This document shows, piece after piece, positions 11,301 to 20,367 of a stretch of DNA of 64,000 bases (positions within the stretch are counted from its first letter, which is position 1; the number at the start of each line of letters is the position of its first letter). The position numbers and the translations under genes were made by a program. Origin of the DNA: Euglena gracilis. Lineage: Eukaryota; Euglenida; Euglenophyceae; Euglenales. The notes under the pieces were generated by a model, which saw nothing but the letters and a program-made list of their open reading frames with translations, searched no databases and was not told the origin of the DNA. Location: the NCBI GenBank assembly GCA_039621445.1, contig CP154954.1, positions 45,735,847-45,799,846 on the forward strand, written 5' to 3'.

Positions 11301-12365
11301 CAATTGTGGAAAAATTGCCATAATTGGCTCCAATTGATGAGATAAGGCTTGCAAACTATGTTGCATGTTGGAAAAAATCGCATCATTGCGGGATTGTGTC
11401 TCACACATGGCTTCACTCACTTTTTGGAAGTGTTGTGGCAAATGTGCCTGCAAATGTGTGTCCAAACCATGCCGCAAAGTTGCTACATCCACATTAGTAG
11501 ATTGAAAATTCGTTTGGCAATATTGGCCAACATCACGCAAATAACTCCAGAGGTAATCTAGCTTGTGTTCTACAACCTTTTGGTTGTTTTCATCAAAATC
11601 CAAAACCTTGTTAAGCGTCATAGCGCAATCCGCTACACAATTGTGGACATGGGAAATTTGCCGCGTTAGCGGGTGTTCCATTGGGAGATTTGCGACTATG
11701 CGCTGAATAACTGTAACGGGTTGTGGGGCAATTGTTTCCAATTCTTCCGTGTCACTACTCATGGACTCCGTGGGGCTCGTATAAGCCGGAACTGTCAAAC
11801 GCATCTCCGGGTGCCATGGCAATGATGGAAAAGGACCCGTATCGGGTGGTGGGGGTAATTGTCCAATCGGACTTGTGGGGGGGAGCATTGGCGGGGGTTG
11901 GAAGAAACAGGGTGCTTCTAACCCACCTTCCACAAACAGTTGCCGTGGCGTATGCGCCTCAGAGTCAAATGTGCCTATCGGCACCAGTGCGAAATCTCGC
12001 CGGGGGGAATGGGTGTTAGCCGATCGGCTTTCCAACAAAAGGGGTTGTGCCTGTTGGGCATTGGGCTGCTCTATAGAGCTTGACACCGATAGGTGTGGGG
12101 GTGCCCATTGGGCGGAGGTTTGCTCTATAGAGCTGGACACCGGCAGGTGTGGGGGTGCCCATTGGGCGGGGGAAGGATTACTCGACACAGACACCGATAG
12201 GTGTGACACACGCGGGGAAGGAGGATTACCTTTGAAGTGAGTCAATGATTGAGTACCCCTATGGGGTTGAGAATGCTCATTAGAGCTCGTCAATGATGCC
12301 GCAGGTTCAAGTCCACGAAGTGAACCAATCAATGCAGCATAGTCAATGGGGGTTGTGCTCTGCAT
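8340..12365 (-). CDS. gag: Gag polyprotein of element 1 (intact)
   Basis: A 1341-codon uninterrupted gag. The start is placed at the ATG at 12365 because the protein then begins MQSTTP, matching MQSTSP in element 2; an in-frame ATG at 12428 is not shared. Order: proline/serine-rich N-terminus (about 1-200); a long region predicted coiled coil from its Q/L/E heptads (about 250-750); a retrotransposon gag (capsid) domain with QWDGDPTTWKQFFRDW (about 960-1150); an S/R/K-rich tail with one CCHC zinc knuckle, CFLCNQPGHMSREC, and a second knuckle whose first cysteine is tyrosine (YSHCGSYNHHSSNC). Capsid and knuckle are expected to assemble particles and bind the RNA. Gags of this class are usually 300-600 residues, so the length is unusual. 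Many short hairpins with A/T loops lie in the coding sequence. Confidence 0.9.
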   Translation of the reverse strand: MQSTTPIDYAALIGSLRGLEPAASLTSSNEHSQPHRGTQSLTHFKGNPPSPRVSHLSVSVSSNPSPAQWAPPHLPVSSSIEQTSAQWAPPHLSVSSSIEQPNAQQAQPLLLESRSANTHSPRRDFALVPIGTFDSEAHTPRQLFVEGGLEAPCFFQPPPMLPPTSPIGQLPPPPDTGPFPSLPWHPEMRLTVPAYTSPTESMSSDTEELETIAPQPVTVIQRIVANLPMEHPLTRQISHVHNCVADCAMTLNKVLDFDENNQKVVEHKLDYLWSYLRDVGQYCQTNFQSTNVDVATLRHGLDTHLQAHLPQHFQKVSEAMCETQSRNDAIFSNMQHSLQALSHQLEPIMAIFPQLQQKLHEPPIKHPDMGQFTTLEQFSPLASAFQEAQQRIFQLSGDSAKFSHFSAQANESFAPRTYVQHLEERLSKLEQKSCQCGEIPAEIASFHTQIANIANRTENLQQQWQNDTVEIRTAIADLQNRNVTPRAPSPDISGLKATMADLHKQLQQDVGNIEAALAKLHTRYAEVAGRIPDVTGIQTAIADLYKRMQELSTKMLQVQSPPQGTLPSPTPTPTFPITHLEQICAEMRNENHKIMQGFCDSLMNTEKTVKQDVTQLQNDITALSAQVSVLKEQPMAEKVQDPHSEQPTKPSPQLENITSAMRALVTRVQELDTGFGAISQDFQSISDKIPLLDELPSYRRRIKRLQEDVGRITDNWQVVDHLEQSVHEFATNLDQIHAQLRSTYQNPQSGVVGTLAASSSSKSAIRAPIPESTGTLPPNRVSAHAVVPPLALPVPMDAFSDDESGFQTKTRPTPLLNQEIRDSELIRGMIRTPTPGIGHTSQIRLVAPMVQPCDTPPPHAQPHHHSRNRDSPNLYGTYGTLSGMFHAHSQNYPNNTLSATTGVPARGAISHPGPPRMNTTEGPRVSQKDFKGTIAIANKVKPQWDGDPTTWKQFFRDWEYYWDLKGPTQDDNPEGIKMEFIDCLPRVEKERARQLVIGRRISFEELVEQYASSCSSLVSRISLENKWRQFTPPDRKWKSIDLWYSKWLALAAEVDELGETQIKEQFDAVLLRYIPKLIKEIKREELAGHFLSLDERWNYVSKQMKLSQLLGQIESAYHHHPSAGAPTGSVHAVQRTTSPKSPKSPSSDSKTRYPRSNPKSPTRESKPRYSRSSDQFSDKVCFLCNQPGHMSRECPNPQARKRSKSPRGSLSSWSSHSSQSAQSQKSQNRFDTNKYPHSRSKYSHCGSYNHHSSNCRYATSPHSSRCHRDINRSSKEHSSAKRQKSVFEKSSIEENDPAWGREGDETPFKKEHHPRLTDRKFRDVYASRKSKADMATSSDFE

Positions 12366-12599
12366 TTTTAAGGCAAAAACACAAAAACCAAGTGTAAATT
12401 GTGGGGTAAAATGCAGAAACAAGTGCAAAAAGAGGGGAAAGTATAAGAAGTAAGCAGAGACCCGAACTCTGAGGTTTGACGCAGCGTATACTGCGAACCG
12501 TCAGAGGACGTGTCCGTGCGTACGGCTTTGGCCGGAAACGGCTTGTAGTGCCTGTGATCGCCTATAGGCGGGGCACCACACGACCGTTTGCGGTCAAAA

Positions 12600-12624
12600 G
12601 GATCGAAAACCTAAACTGCTACCA
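12600..12624 (-). other. Primer binding site of element 1 (tRNA-iMet type)
   Basis: Directly after the 5' LTR, in element sense, the sequence begins TGGTAGCAG and ends TTTTCGATCC. Established knowledge: the complement of eukaryotic initiator tRNA-Met begins TGGTAGCAG and continues to GTTTCGATCC. The match thus covers the 3' nine bases and resumes at the T-loop segment about 15 bases further on. Confidence 0.8.
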
Positions 12625-13034
12625 AGTGTACGTCCCCTGACTCTATTCCCACTGCCTGTCGTCCTACTTACACCCTCCCGTGGGAACAGAACCAGGAGAG
12701 TAACAAAAAAGAAAATCTTTCACTTAACTATTAGTTTTTATTGCCTTTGGACTTATGCAGAGCACAAGGCAAACCAGAGGGTTTCTTTGGAAACTAGTTC
12801 CACAAGTGTTCTCCTATCGGAGACTTGACCTTGAAATTGCCTTTGATTAGGCAAATGAACTCAAGAATAAAATAATACCACCTGTGAAAGGGAAGGCAGA
12901 TCCGAGATAGGATAGGCTATTCCTAATTCTGCAATTTGTATTGCAGAACTTGGAATAGTACTATCTGGCATGACATTGTACATTTCGCAGTCTGCTGCTA
13001 TGCACAGTGCCATGTTCATGCTGCCTGGTACACA
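12625..13034 (-). repeat. 5' LTR of element 1
   Basis: 410 bp and, as read, identical to 2332-2741. It would carry the promoter for element 1, which runs leftwards. The AGGGG duplication follows at 13035-13039. The identity of the two LTRs implies a very young insertion. Confidence 0.92.
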
Positions 13035-13199
13035 AGGGGGTGGTCCCCCCCACCCACCCAGGGTGGCGCGGGACCCCCCCGCGGGGGGGGGGGGGGGCGG
13101 GGCCCCCCCCCCCCCCCAAAACCGGGCCCGCTAAAGGGGGGGGGGGGGTCCGGGTCTGGGCCAAACAAAAAATACCCAACCCTGCCTTTTCTTGGGAAA

Positions 13200-13418
13200 G
13201 GCCCTGGCTGCGCGGGAAGGCGGCCATGAGGCTGAGCCAAATGCTGACTGCGTCGGCAATGGTTGTGCCGTTGGCCTGCATATTGTCCAGCGCCACCGCC
13301 ACCGGCTGCAGCTGGAGGAAGAAATCCTCCGATGCCCGGCGCACTCCCAGATTCTCCAAATCGCGCCGCTGTGGTTCGCCGACTTCAAGCCACCGCAACA
13401 GGTTGCCGGGGGGGGGGG
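13200..13418 (-). pseudogene. hAT-1 transposase, helical exon next to element 1
   Basis: The minus-strand frame reads LLRWLEVGEP, then FFLQLQPVAVALDNMQANGT, then ADAVSIWLSLMAAF. This resembles the helical region of hAT transposases after the R-W motif (long hydrophobic helices, L-x-P-V-x-x-A-L). Downstream it runs into C/G homopolymers (13070-13150) and then element 1. The next coding piece is at 2257, across the insertion. Confidence 0.6.
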
Positions 13419-13579
13419 GAACTTTCCGAAATTCAGTGCAATTTAAACACGAGGCAGTCAACCATTTTCCAAAAACCAGGCCCTCACCATCACCACAGCA
13501 TGCACCAAACCAGCCCATCACCATGCAGTGCGTTGCAGTCAGCAATTAACGCAGAACCCCACCCACCTGCAGGAAATGT

Positions 13580-13683
13580 GACGGCCTGGGCTGGTCGCTG
13601 CAGGGTCGCGGTGATCTCCACCAGAGTCGACCAATTCCGGTTATAGTACTCGAGGGCATGAAAATGACTCCCCCACCGCACTT
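13580..13683 (-). pseudogene. hAT-1 transposase exon with R-W-G-S motif
   Basis: The exon begins after an acceptor-like polypyrimidine-ACAG at 13684-13700 (minus strand). It reads EVRWGSHFHALEYYNRNWST. The RW(G/N)S followed by a hydrophobic helix is typical of hAT transposases (TRWNS region of the RNase H-like fold). The downstream boundary is uncertain. Confidence 0.6.
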
Positions 13684-13904
13684 CTGTGGGGATGATCACA
13701 GAGGTTTTTTTGGACAGCGGGGGGGGGAGAGGGCCAGAGAGTCCAGAAAAAAGAATTCCAGAAATATCAGTACCATGAACCTAAAGCATAAAACCGGTGC
13801 AAACAGGAAACTGGAAGCAATTCAATGTGCTAACTGTAACGCACAAAAAGAACCCCACCCCGGGTTCCCAGAACAAAAAAAAAGTCTCTGATTGGGTGGT
13901 AACA

Positions 13905-14345
13905 CGAGGCCACGGGTCACCAGCCCAGCATGCGCAGCGTGGTTCTGTGTAAACCACCGCAGCACGCCGATTACCCGGGATAGCATCTCACTCTGCGGTA
14001 CCAGATCGCGTGAAAGGAGATGCAACCAGTGTGCCTGGCAAGGCACGGGGATGATCTCCGGCACGGTGGCGGCGGTGAAGTTTTCTCTCATTCTGGTCAT
14101 ATTTGACGCCGAATCGGTTGTCAATGCGACCACCGTGACCTGCATCTCGGACGTGACCTTGTCATAGTACTCCTTCGTGATGCTTTCCAAGTAGGCAGCA
14201 GCTGCGGGGATTCTTTCAACCCGCCACAGGAAAACGGCAGTGCGTGAAAGGGGGGGGGTCAGCATTCCAAAAAATCTCCGACTGGTATGCGGCACGCCCG
14301 TCGTGTCCTCACAACCCACAAGGAATGAATCCATGCCCGCCTTCA
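13905..14345 (-). pseudogene. hAT-1 transposase catalytic-core exon(s)
   Basis: Minus-strand frames give LKAGMDSFLVGCEDTTGVPH, then VVALTTDSASNMTRM, and PCQAHWLHLLSRDL. The D-x-A-x-N-M block and the C-x-A-H-x-L-x-L-L-x-x-D block are hallmarks of the hAT RNase H-like core, the DUF659 family in particular. A small G-rich interruption near 14251 may be an intron or an error, because the frame stays compatible on both sides. The core motifs look intact, so the gene was probably functional until element 1 landed in it. Confidence 0.7.
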
Positions 14346-14409
14346 GGCCCCCTTCCCAAAGGCCAAACCAAAAGGGGGGAACAATGTTTACGCACCTTGG
14401 GACAGAAGC

Positions 14410-14560
14410 CTGCATACGGCAACCGACACGGCCACCACTGGTTCGTTGGCCCCCGTGGACCAGCCATCCACCATGAGGGTGCCCGTACGGCCGCGAATCT
14501 GTCTCACCACCTTGCCAAACTCCATTTCGTAGATGGAGTTCAGCAATGGTCCTCGCCACA
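14410..14560 (-). pseudogene. hAT-1 transposase DUF659-start exon
   Basis: The minus strand reads SIYEMEFGKVVRQIRGRTG, then TLMVDGWSTGANEPVVAVSV. The T-L-x-x-D-G-W-(S/T) motif carries the first catalytic aspartate of hAT/DUF659 transposases. It lies between exon 14805-14950 and exon 13905-14345 in the expected order. Exact splice sites are not certain. A GTATGCAG-like segment lies at the downstream end. Confidence 0.65.
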
Positions 14561-14804
14561 CTCCACCTCCACCATCTCTGAATGCAATTGCCTGCATTGA
14601 CCACATTTGAAATCATTTTGCACATTCACATTCGACACATTCCAGAACCAGCCTTCGAATCTGCATTGCATGATTCCATACATTGACACCATTTGGAATG
14701 ACACAACCAACCTGTGAATCTGTAAACTCCAGTCGATGATGCTTACATGGATACGTTTGGAATGACAGGCGCAGCCATTTGGAGGAGGGGCGTGTCCCAG
14801 CAAC

Positions 14805-14950
14805 CTGCTTGCGGCTGGGAACCTTGTACCCCGGACGCAGCGTGTTCATCAGGGTCACGAAGTTGGGGTTCTCCACTGCACGGAATGGTAGCCGACAGCC
14901 AACCACGAAGCGCGCCACCATCAGGTCCAACTTCTGGCGGGTGCGGTTGT
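14805..14950 (-). pseudogene. hAT-1 transposase exon after BED finger
   Basis: On the minus strand an acceptor-like ATTACAG at 14951-14957 precedes a 146-base open exon ending at CAG before GTTGCT. It reads LDLMVARFVVGCRLPFRAVE and LRPGYKVPSRKQ. This matches the hAT pattern of a hydrophobic helix, LPF-x-x-V-E, then P-(G/S)-Y-x-x-P-S-R. The frame differs from both neighbours, as expected for spliced exons. Confidence 0.7.
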
Positions 14951-15048
14951 CTGTAATTATGGGCTATGGGCAGGGCACCAGGTTGTGACAGAGAAAAAAC
15001 ACGAAGAAAAAAATGGTGCCCTGGTCGCAGGGTGTGTTGGCGGAATAC

Positions 15049-15393
15049 TTTCTTCGCTGGTGGTGGGGTACCATCGGCAGCATCGGCGTCGACCACATCC
15101 AACGACATGGTGCCTGTGCCCTGGGAGCTGTTGCTGCCGCTACTGCTTCCACTCGCACTTTCTCCGTCGGTAATCTGCACCGTCTCCAGCAGGCCCACAG
15201 CGATAAGGCCGGGACAGCTCTCGGCGTGCCGCCACAATCGGCTGACCACAGCACTCTGTTCAGCTCCGCATCCACGACAGGTGGCTTGTACACGTCCCGT
15301 AGGGTCCATACTTCGTGTATAATGGTTCCATACTGTGTCCAGCCGCCGACCGCCAGGCATGGGGCACCTGAGTGACAGGGCAGAAAAGGACAC
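15049..15393 (-). pseudogene. hAT-1 transposase N-terminal BED zinc-finger exon
   Basis: The frame from the ATG at 15393 (or an internal ATG 33 bases later) gives VWNHYTRSMDPTGRVQATCR, CGAEQSAVVSRLWRHAESC. This is a BED-type finger with C-x2-C and H-x4-C ligands, preceded by the aromatic W-x-x-Y. BED fingers of hAT transposases bind the element ends. An S/G-rich linker follows, and a donor-like AAGAAA-GTATTC closes the exon near 15049. The start choice is by position only. Confidence 0.65.
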
Positions 15394-15523
15394 GCCGTGA
15401 GCGCGAGGGCAAGCAGATCCTACTTTGAGTTTCCGACAGTTTCCGACAGCATTTCGACATTTTTGACGTTTTATTCCTTGTCGAAATGGTCTTTTTGTCT
15501 TTTTCCTAGGGCCACAGATCGTG

Positions 15524-15802
15524 GCAGTTTTGGGCCACAGGTCGTGGCCAGTTTTGGGCCACAGGCAGTGTGGAGTTAAGTGTCTTTTACTACAAAAGTT
15601 TCAAAATTGGCCACCCAAAACTGGGCAGCACATCGGGCCCAAAAATGGCCAGATGTCGTGGCCAGTTTTGGGCCTGCCCAAAACTGGCCACGACCTGTGG
15701 CCCAAAACTGGGCAGCACATCTGGCCCAAAACTGGCCAGATGTGCTGGCCAGTTTTGGGCCAGATGTGCTGCCCAGTTTTGGGGCCAGCCCAAAACTGGC
15801 CA
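15524..15802. repeat. Right subterminal repeats of hAT-1
   Basis: At least a dozen copies, in both orientations, of GGCCAGTTTTGGGCC / GGCCCAAAACTGGCC-like motifs alternate with (A/G)CACATCTGGCCC and CGTGGCC blocks. The same motif occurs at 76-150. This layout would fold strongly and gives multiple binding sites, as in hAT ends. Confidence 0.75.
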
Positions 15803-15939
15803 CCAAAACAACATCAGAGTGCACCAGAACACCATTTTGCAAACAAGGACGGACAAACCTTCTAACAAAACTTGTAAACAAAACCTTCTAACTTCAAGTC
15901 ACAGCAACAAGAATCAGAAAATACACACGTTGTCTCCGC

Positions 15940-16800
15940 CAGGGTTGGATGGTTAATCGAAAAACGGTTAATCGCTTGTGACCCCCCCAGTTAATCGATC
16001 GTTTGTGGGGGGGACAATTAACCATGGTTAATCGAAAAACGGTTAATCGCGTGTGCCCCCCCAGTTAATCGACCTTTTTTTTGGCGGAAATCAAACATGT
16101 CTTGGGTTTAGGAACATTTCTCTACCCTTTGGGGACTTACCATGCCCCCCCATATAAGACCCCCCCCCCCCTGGCCGACCAAAGGCCGGCCCTTTGGCCG
16201 GGCCTGGGGGGCCTAGGCCCCCCCCAGGATTTTGGCTCCCGAGGGGGGGTTTTATATGGGGGGGGCATGGTAGACACCGGGTGGGGATGGACCCCGTTGT
16301 GTGTGGTCATTGAAATTCCCTTTTGGAAAAGAGGCACTTTTCAACTGCAACACCCAACATAACCCTTCGGAGGAGGGGTGGTAATTGTCATCGGATAAAA
16401 GAAGCTGTGACCCCAGTGATTTGCGCAATCGCCATAGTGATTGCTCCGTTGATGCGCTCGTGTTTGTGCAAATGAATTTACGCCAACTTGGCTATCTGAC
16501 CCATTAGACAGGCAACGGAGATCCGTGTGGTTTTCATTTTTTTGGTTTGTTTTGGCTCATGATCCATCCAATGAATGAGAGTCCGAGCTCTGGTTTGGGG
16601 ATGATGTTTTCAAGCACCAATTTGGCAAGGTGTACAACACTACTCAAGGGTAGGGACACTTTGAATTTTTTTGTGGTGGTTAATCGAAATTAATCGAGGG
16701 AAAGGCACAGTTAATCGAAAATTGGTTAATCGCTCGTTGACCCCCAGTTAACCATGGTTAATCGCTTGACCCCAAAAATAACGGTTAATTGCCCAACCCT
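15940..16800. mobile_element. Non-autonomous hAT element (MITE-like) with 8-bp duplication
   Basis: 861 bp. It starts CAGGGTTGG and ends CCAACCCT, flanked by perfect 8-bp duplications GTCTCCGC (15932-15939 and 16801-16808). The terminal sequence and 8-bp duplication define a hAT element. Both ends carry clustered GGTTAATCG motifs in both orientations (about 15950-16075 and 16678-16790), the likely transposase sites. It has no transposase. An inner foldback lies at 16138-16272. The motif differs from the hAT-1 subterminal repeat, so a different hAT family mobilised it. Confidence 0.92.
16138..16272. repeat. C/G-rich foldback inside the hAT MITE
   Basis: Arms of the form TACCATGCCCCCCCATATAA and its complement enclose a C-then-G-rich centre. 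Related TACCAT(C/G)CCCCCC foldbacks occur at 18988-19066, so this may be a separate small foldback nested in the MITE. Confidence 0.75.
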
Positions 16801-16808
16801 GTCTCCGC

Positions 16809-17456
16809 AACGAATACAAAATGGAGCAGTTTTGCAGGGACATGCTCAGGTCCAGATTATCAATCTTTCCGATGACTCATCATCATGTCCTTCCAATAAA
16901 CTTCGACAACTGTGAGATCTGTAGCAGAGAAAAATGAACATTCACTGACAGAATTGTTTGGCAAACCTTTGTCATGGGGAGCTTGACAATGCAAATCCCA
17001 CTCAAAGTTTTCAATATCTCCTCAAATTTCTTTAGCCTCATCTGTGGCAGGCTGTCACAGTGTTGCAGTCAATGACTTTCCCATAACGTCATTTATGAAG
17101 TTGAACTCCAGAACCACCACTTTGTAGCCTGGCATCTGGGAGAAGAGAATTTGGGTCGCGAAATCCTAATTTCGCGATTTTTGAAATTTCCGGAAATTTC
17201 CAATTTCCGGAAATTAAATTAAACAAATTTCGGAAATTTGCCCAATGCTAACTCTAAACGTCCTGGAGTTTACCATAATACCATGGGGGGAGGGGTTCTG
17301 TAAATTGCACATTTTGCATTTTTTTGCAGCATCCAAAAATCCTGGAAATTTGCATTCTTGATGTAAAATTTTCTAATCTGTCTCGGGGAGGTCGGCACTA
17401 GGGGGGGGGGGCAAAAAATCCCAACAAAAAAGGGGGGGGAGGGGGGGTCTACTGGA
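16809..17456. other. No clear gene; interrupted sequence around hAT MITE
   Basis: This continues, across the MITE, the sequence at 15810-15939. It includes repeats of GGAAATTTCC (17180-17240). A plus-strand open stretch near 16815-16900 could belong to the hAT-2 remnant, but I see no motif that proves it. Confidence 0.3.
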
Positions 17457-18041
17457 TTGCCAACGCTCCTGGAAAGAGTTCCAAAAAAACAAGGGGGCTA
17501 TCCAGTGATTTTGGAACGAAGCAAACAGGCACTTTCTTGTCCGTTTTCTTTGCTTGCAAATGTGTTAGACCATCGATTTTGTGGGAAGAGTCTGACGCCA
17601 TCCACTTCTTGGTGGCAGGCCGGGCGTCTCTCGGGCTTCCCTGACCCCCTTGTGTCTGTTGCCTTGCGATTGTGTGCGTGCATATGTTCCACGGCCAACT
17701 TGGAACGTAATTTTTCAACCATGGGGTCAATGCAACAATTCGGTGTTCATGGGCAAAAACATGTTGATTCAAACTGGTGCAAATCCAGCAATGAGATTTT
17801 TTTCAAGGAGTCACTTGGCAGCTTCATCAAACAAAAGAGTGCTCTGGGAGGTTCAAGAAAAGGAATTGTTGCATTTCATCACACGTGTATGGTAAACTGC
17901 GTTCTCGCCTGTCAGTTGACAAGGCGAACAAGCTCACTTTCCTTTACCGCTGTTTCAATGCGTTCGGTTGCGACGAGCAATTGGACAACGAGGAGTGAAC
18001 CCTATGAAATACAGCGGCCTTTCAAATGTGCCATGCCTTGA
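17457..18041 (+). pseudogene. hAT-2 remnant, dimerisation region
   Basis: A 194-codon open frame on the plus strand contains ALRLCACICSTANLERNFST, which fits the hAT dimerisation signature (small residues, S-x-A-x-x-E-R-x-F-S). The SANLERNFS form is closer to the consensus than that of hAT-1, so this is a separate element. No catalytic core is visible upstream in a compatible arrangement, and the rest of the frame has no recognisable motif, so it is a fragment. Confidence 0.5.
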
Positions 18042-18062
18042 TTCACTTGGTAGGTTTTTTTT

Positions 18063-18587
18063 TTGGATGGAGATTTGTGGCATCAATTAAAAAAAAGAAT
18101 GGAAAAAAATGCCATTTTCTCGTTCATCTCCCTCGAAGATGTTTTCGACTTTTCCCCCGAAAGGGCGATTTTCAAAAAAAAACACAAGAATTTTGCATTT
18201 TCAAAAAAAACATGTTTTTTATTGCGTTTTTTTTTAAAAAAAAACACGTTTTTTTGTTTTTTTTAAAAAAACAAAAAAAAACGCCAACCCTGAAAAAAAG
18301 TGCGCTTGTGGTGAACGTCACCGGTGAAGTTCACCGTTGGCGTAAGGTTGAGGGAGGGAGAGAGGAGGACCACCAGTGCAGTTTCAAACGGTAAGCTTCA
18401 CCGTTGGTGGGGGATCCAACTGGCCAAACTTTGCTGATGTTTCAGGGTTTCTAAGGTCCGAAATTTCGCTGCTTTCTGATACTTCCTACCTCAAGTCACC
18501 TTTTCACACGAGACTTGGTTTATTTGAGTAATTTTTTCTTTGGTTTGGTTTGGTTTGACCATTTCAGAGTGACATAGAGGGTGAGAT
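18063..18587. other. A/T homopolymer-rich intergenic stretch
   Basis: Poly(A)/poly(T) blocks at 18170-18285 can fold back on each other. A GGTGAACGTCACC-like inverted repeat lies near 18310. No gene is visible. Confidence 0.4.
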
Positions 18588-19070
18588 AGAGGTAGAGGTA
18601 GAGGTGGAGGTCCACAATGTAGAGGTAGAGTCTTTCGACCTCTACCTCTACCTCTATCCAGCCCTGCATGGTGTACCACCCCCCCCCCTTTATTTGCCCC
18701 CCCCCCTTACCATCCCCCCCCCCATTATGCACCTCCCCCGGGAGGCCGAAATTGGGGGGGAGGTACACAATGGGGGGGGAGGTACACAATGGGGGGGTAC
18801 CCAGGTCCCATTCCCAGACCCGACCGAACAGCCCCAAAAGGGGTCATTTTTGGCAACTTTTTGGATGTTCACAATAAATGGTCAATTTTCAGCACATTTG
18901 CCAAATATCACTTTTTGAAAACGTCTCAAAAACGTCGATTTTTGAGCACTTTTTTGGGAAATTCTTTAGAAAAAGTGTTATGACAGTGAGCTACCATCCC
19001 CCCCCATTGTGTACCTCCCCCCCAGGGGGTACACAATGGGGGGGGTACATAATGGGGGGGGATGGTAATT
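18588..19070. repeat. Cluster of simple-sequence inverted repeats
   Basis: An inverted pair of GAGGTAGAGG repeats lies at about 18588-18658. Several C-run/G-run foldbacks follow at 18695-18800. A longer palindrome of the TACCATCCCCCC...GGGGGGATGGTA type lies at about 18988-19066. No coding frame is supported. Confidence 0.65.
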
Positions 19071-19561
19071 GAGCATTTGGGTCTGGGGAAAATTTTCTTT
19101 CATGCACCGAAGGCGCCGATAATTTTTTTGCCCTTTTTATAAAGGAATTTTTGACCCCCCCTTGTTTGACCCCCCCCCCCTTATTTGAGCATTTGGGGGG
19201 TCCGTTGGCCCATGGGTGTGCTCAAATAAAGGGGGGGGTATCCATGTTCAAAAGCAACCTTTCTTTGGATTTTCTCTCCACCCAACAACCCAGTTCCATC
19301 GGCTCTCTTACTCCCGCTGTCTAGCCAAAACAAACTCCAGTGCTTGAATATAATTTTTTTTGAGAGGGAGCTTTGCCAGGATATTCTTATCGACTTTTTT
19401 AGAGGACAAGATTTTTGGGGGTGTTCCCCCCATCACCCCCCGTGATCTGAGACCCTTTTTGGCCAAAATTTTTGGAAACAAATTTTGCCGGTGATGCCTA
19501 CCATGCCCCCCCCCCCCGAGCTGTCCCCCCCCCCCCTGAGCTATTCCCACAGGGGGGACGG
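19071..19561. other. No supportable gene
   Basis: C- and G-runs, short conflicting frames and a possible small inverted pair of GACCCCCCC tracts. Nothing recognised. Confidence 0.35.
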
Positions 19562-20012
19562 TACAGTCCCTCGGCGTAAATTGTCCCCCCCGAAAATTTT
19601 CCCCCTTGAAATTTCGGAATTTTCCTGGATTTGCAAAAGGCTCCGAAACGGTCGAAAATTTCCTCCCCCCCCTTCAGCCCCAGAGGAACGGCAAAGACAG
19701 GTGGGTTGTGACTTTTTTTTATTTGTATGATGTGAACCCTCAACGCATATTCTTGCAATACCCAAGCCTTGAAGCCATTGGTGGCAGAGCAATAAGACCC
19801 ACCTCCCTGAAAAGAGGTGTTTGGGAATATATCACAACCACAATATACGGCAAATGAATTCCGAATGCCGGCAGGCTTCATGGCTTGAAAGAAAAGAAGA
19901 CACTAGGGAGGGACAGGGCAAAGTGTCCGAAACGGCCGAAAATTCCTCCCCCCCCTGGTCAAGAGCCCAAAAAACCCTCCCTGGGGGGGAAATTTATGCC
20001 CAGGGACTGTAA
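19562..20012. repeat. Inverted-repeat element (possible MITE)
   Basis: TACAGTCCCTCGGCGTAAAT at 19562 recurs as an inverted, imperfect copy ending at 20012. A direct repeat of CGAAACGG(T/C)CGAAAATT lies inside at about 19646 and 19928. No flanking duplication was recognised, so the class is unclear. Confidence 0.45.
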
Positions 20013-20367
20013 TAGCTCACTGTCATGGCACTTGTTATAAAGAACTTCTCAAAAAACTGAATCGAGCCACCAAAAATGTGGTGTTCCCCCAGGCCCCCCC
20101 CCCCCCCCGTGACCCGAACCACCCCCTCAGCCATTTTTGGGTGTGAATGTGCATTGGGCAGAACAAGGAGACGGTAATGGCTTGTGAAACTTCACTTTTT
20201 AAAGAAACCGCTCTGGTTATGATACCCAGAATGGTGGTGTCCCCGCGTCCTCCCCCCGCGCCCCCCCCCCCGCGTCCCCAACACCCCCGAAGTGTCCACG
20301 GGGGCTCAACAAAAATGTCTATCGTTTTGTTGAAACCGGGTGCGGGGCTCCCAAACTCTATATCAAG

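Larger units (their letters stand above)
2332..13034 (-). mobile_element. Element 1: gag-only Ty3/gypsy-family LTR retrotransposon
   Basis: A 10.7-kb element read on the minus strand. The right LTR (12625-13034) is its 5' LTR and the left LTR (2332-2741) its 3' LTR. Both are 410 bp and I found no difference between them on reading, which implies a recent insertion. It is flanked by the 5-bp duplication AGGGG (2327-2331 and 13035-13039). The order in element sense is LTR, tRNA-iMet-like primer site, a 1341-codon gag, a small remnant of pol, about 4.6 kb without coding capacity, a 3' region shared with elements 2 and 3, polypurine tract, LTR. There is no reverse transcriptase, RNase H or integrase, so it must depend on proteins from a relative such as element 2. 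It has inserted inside the hAT-1 transposase gene. Confidence 0.92.
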
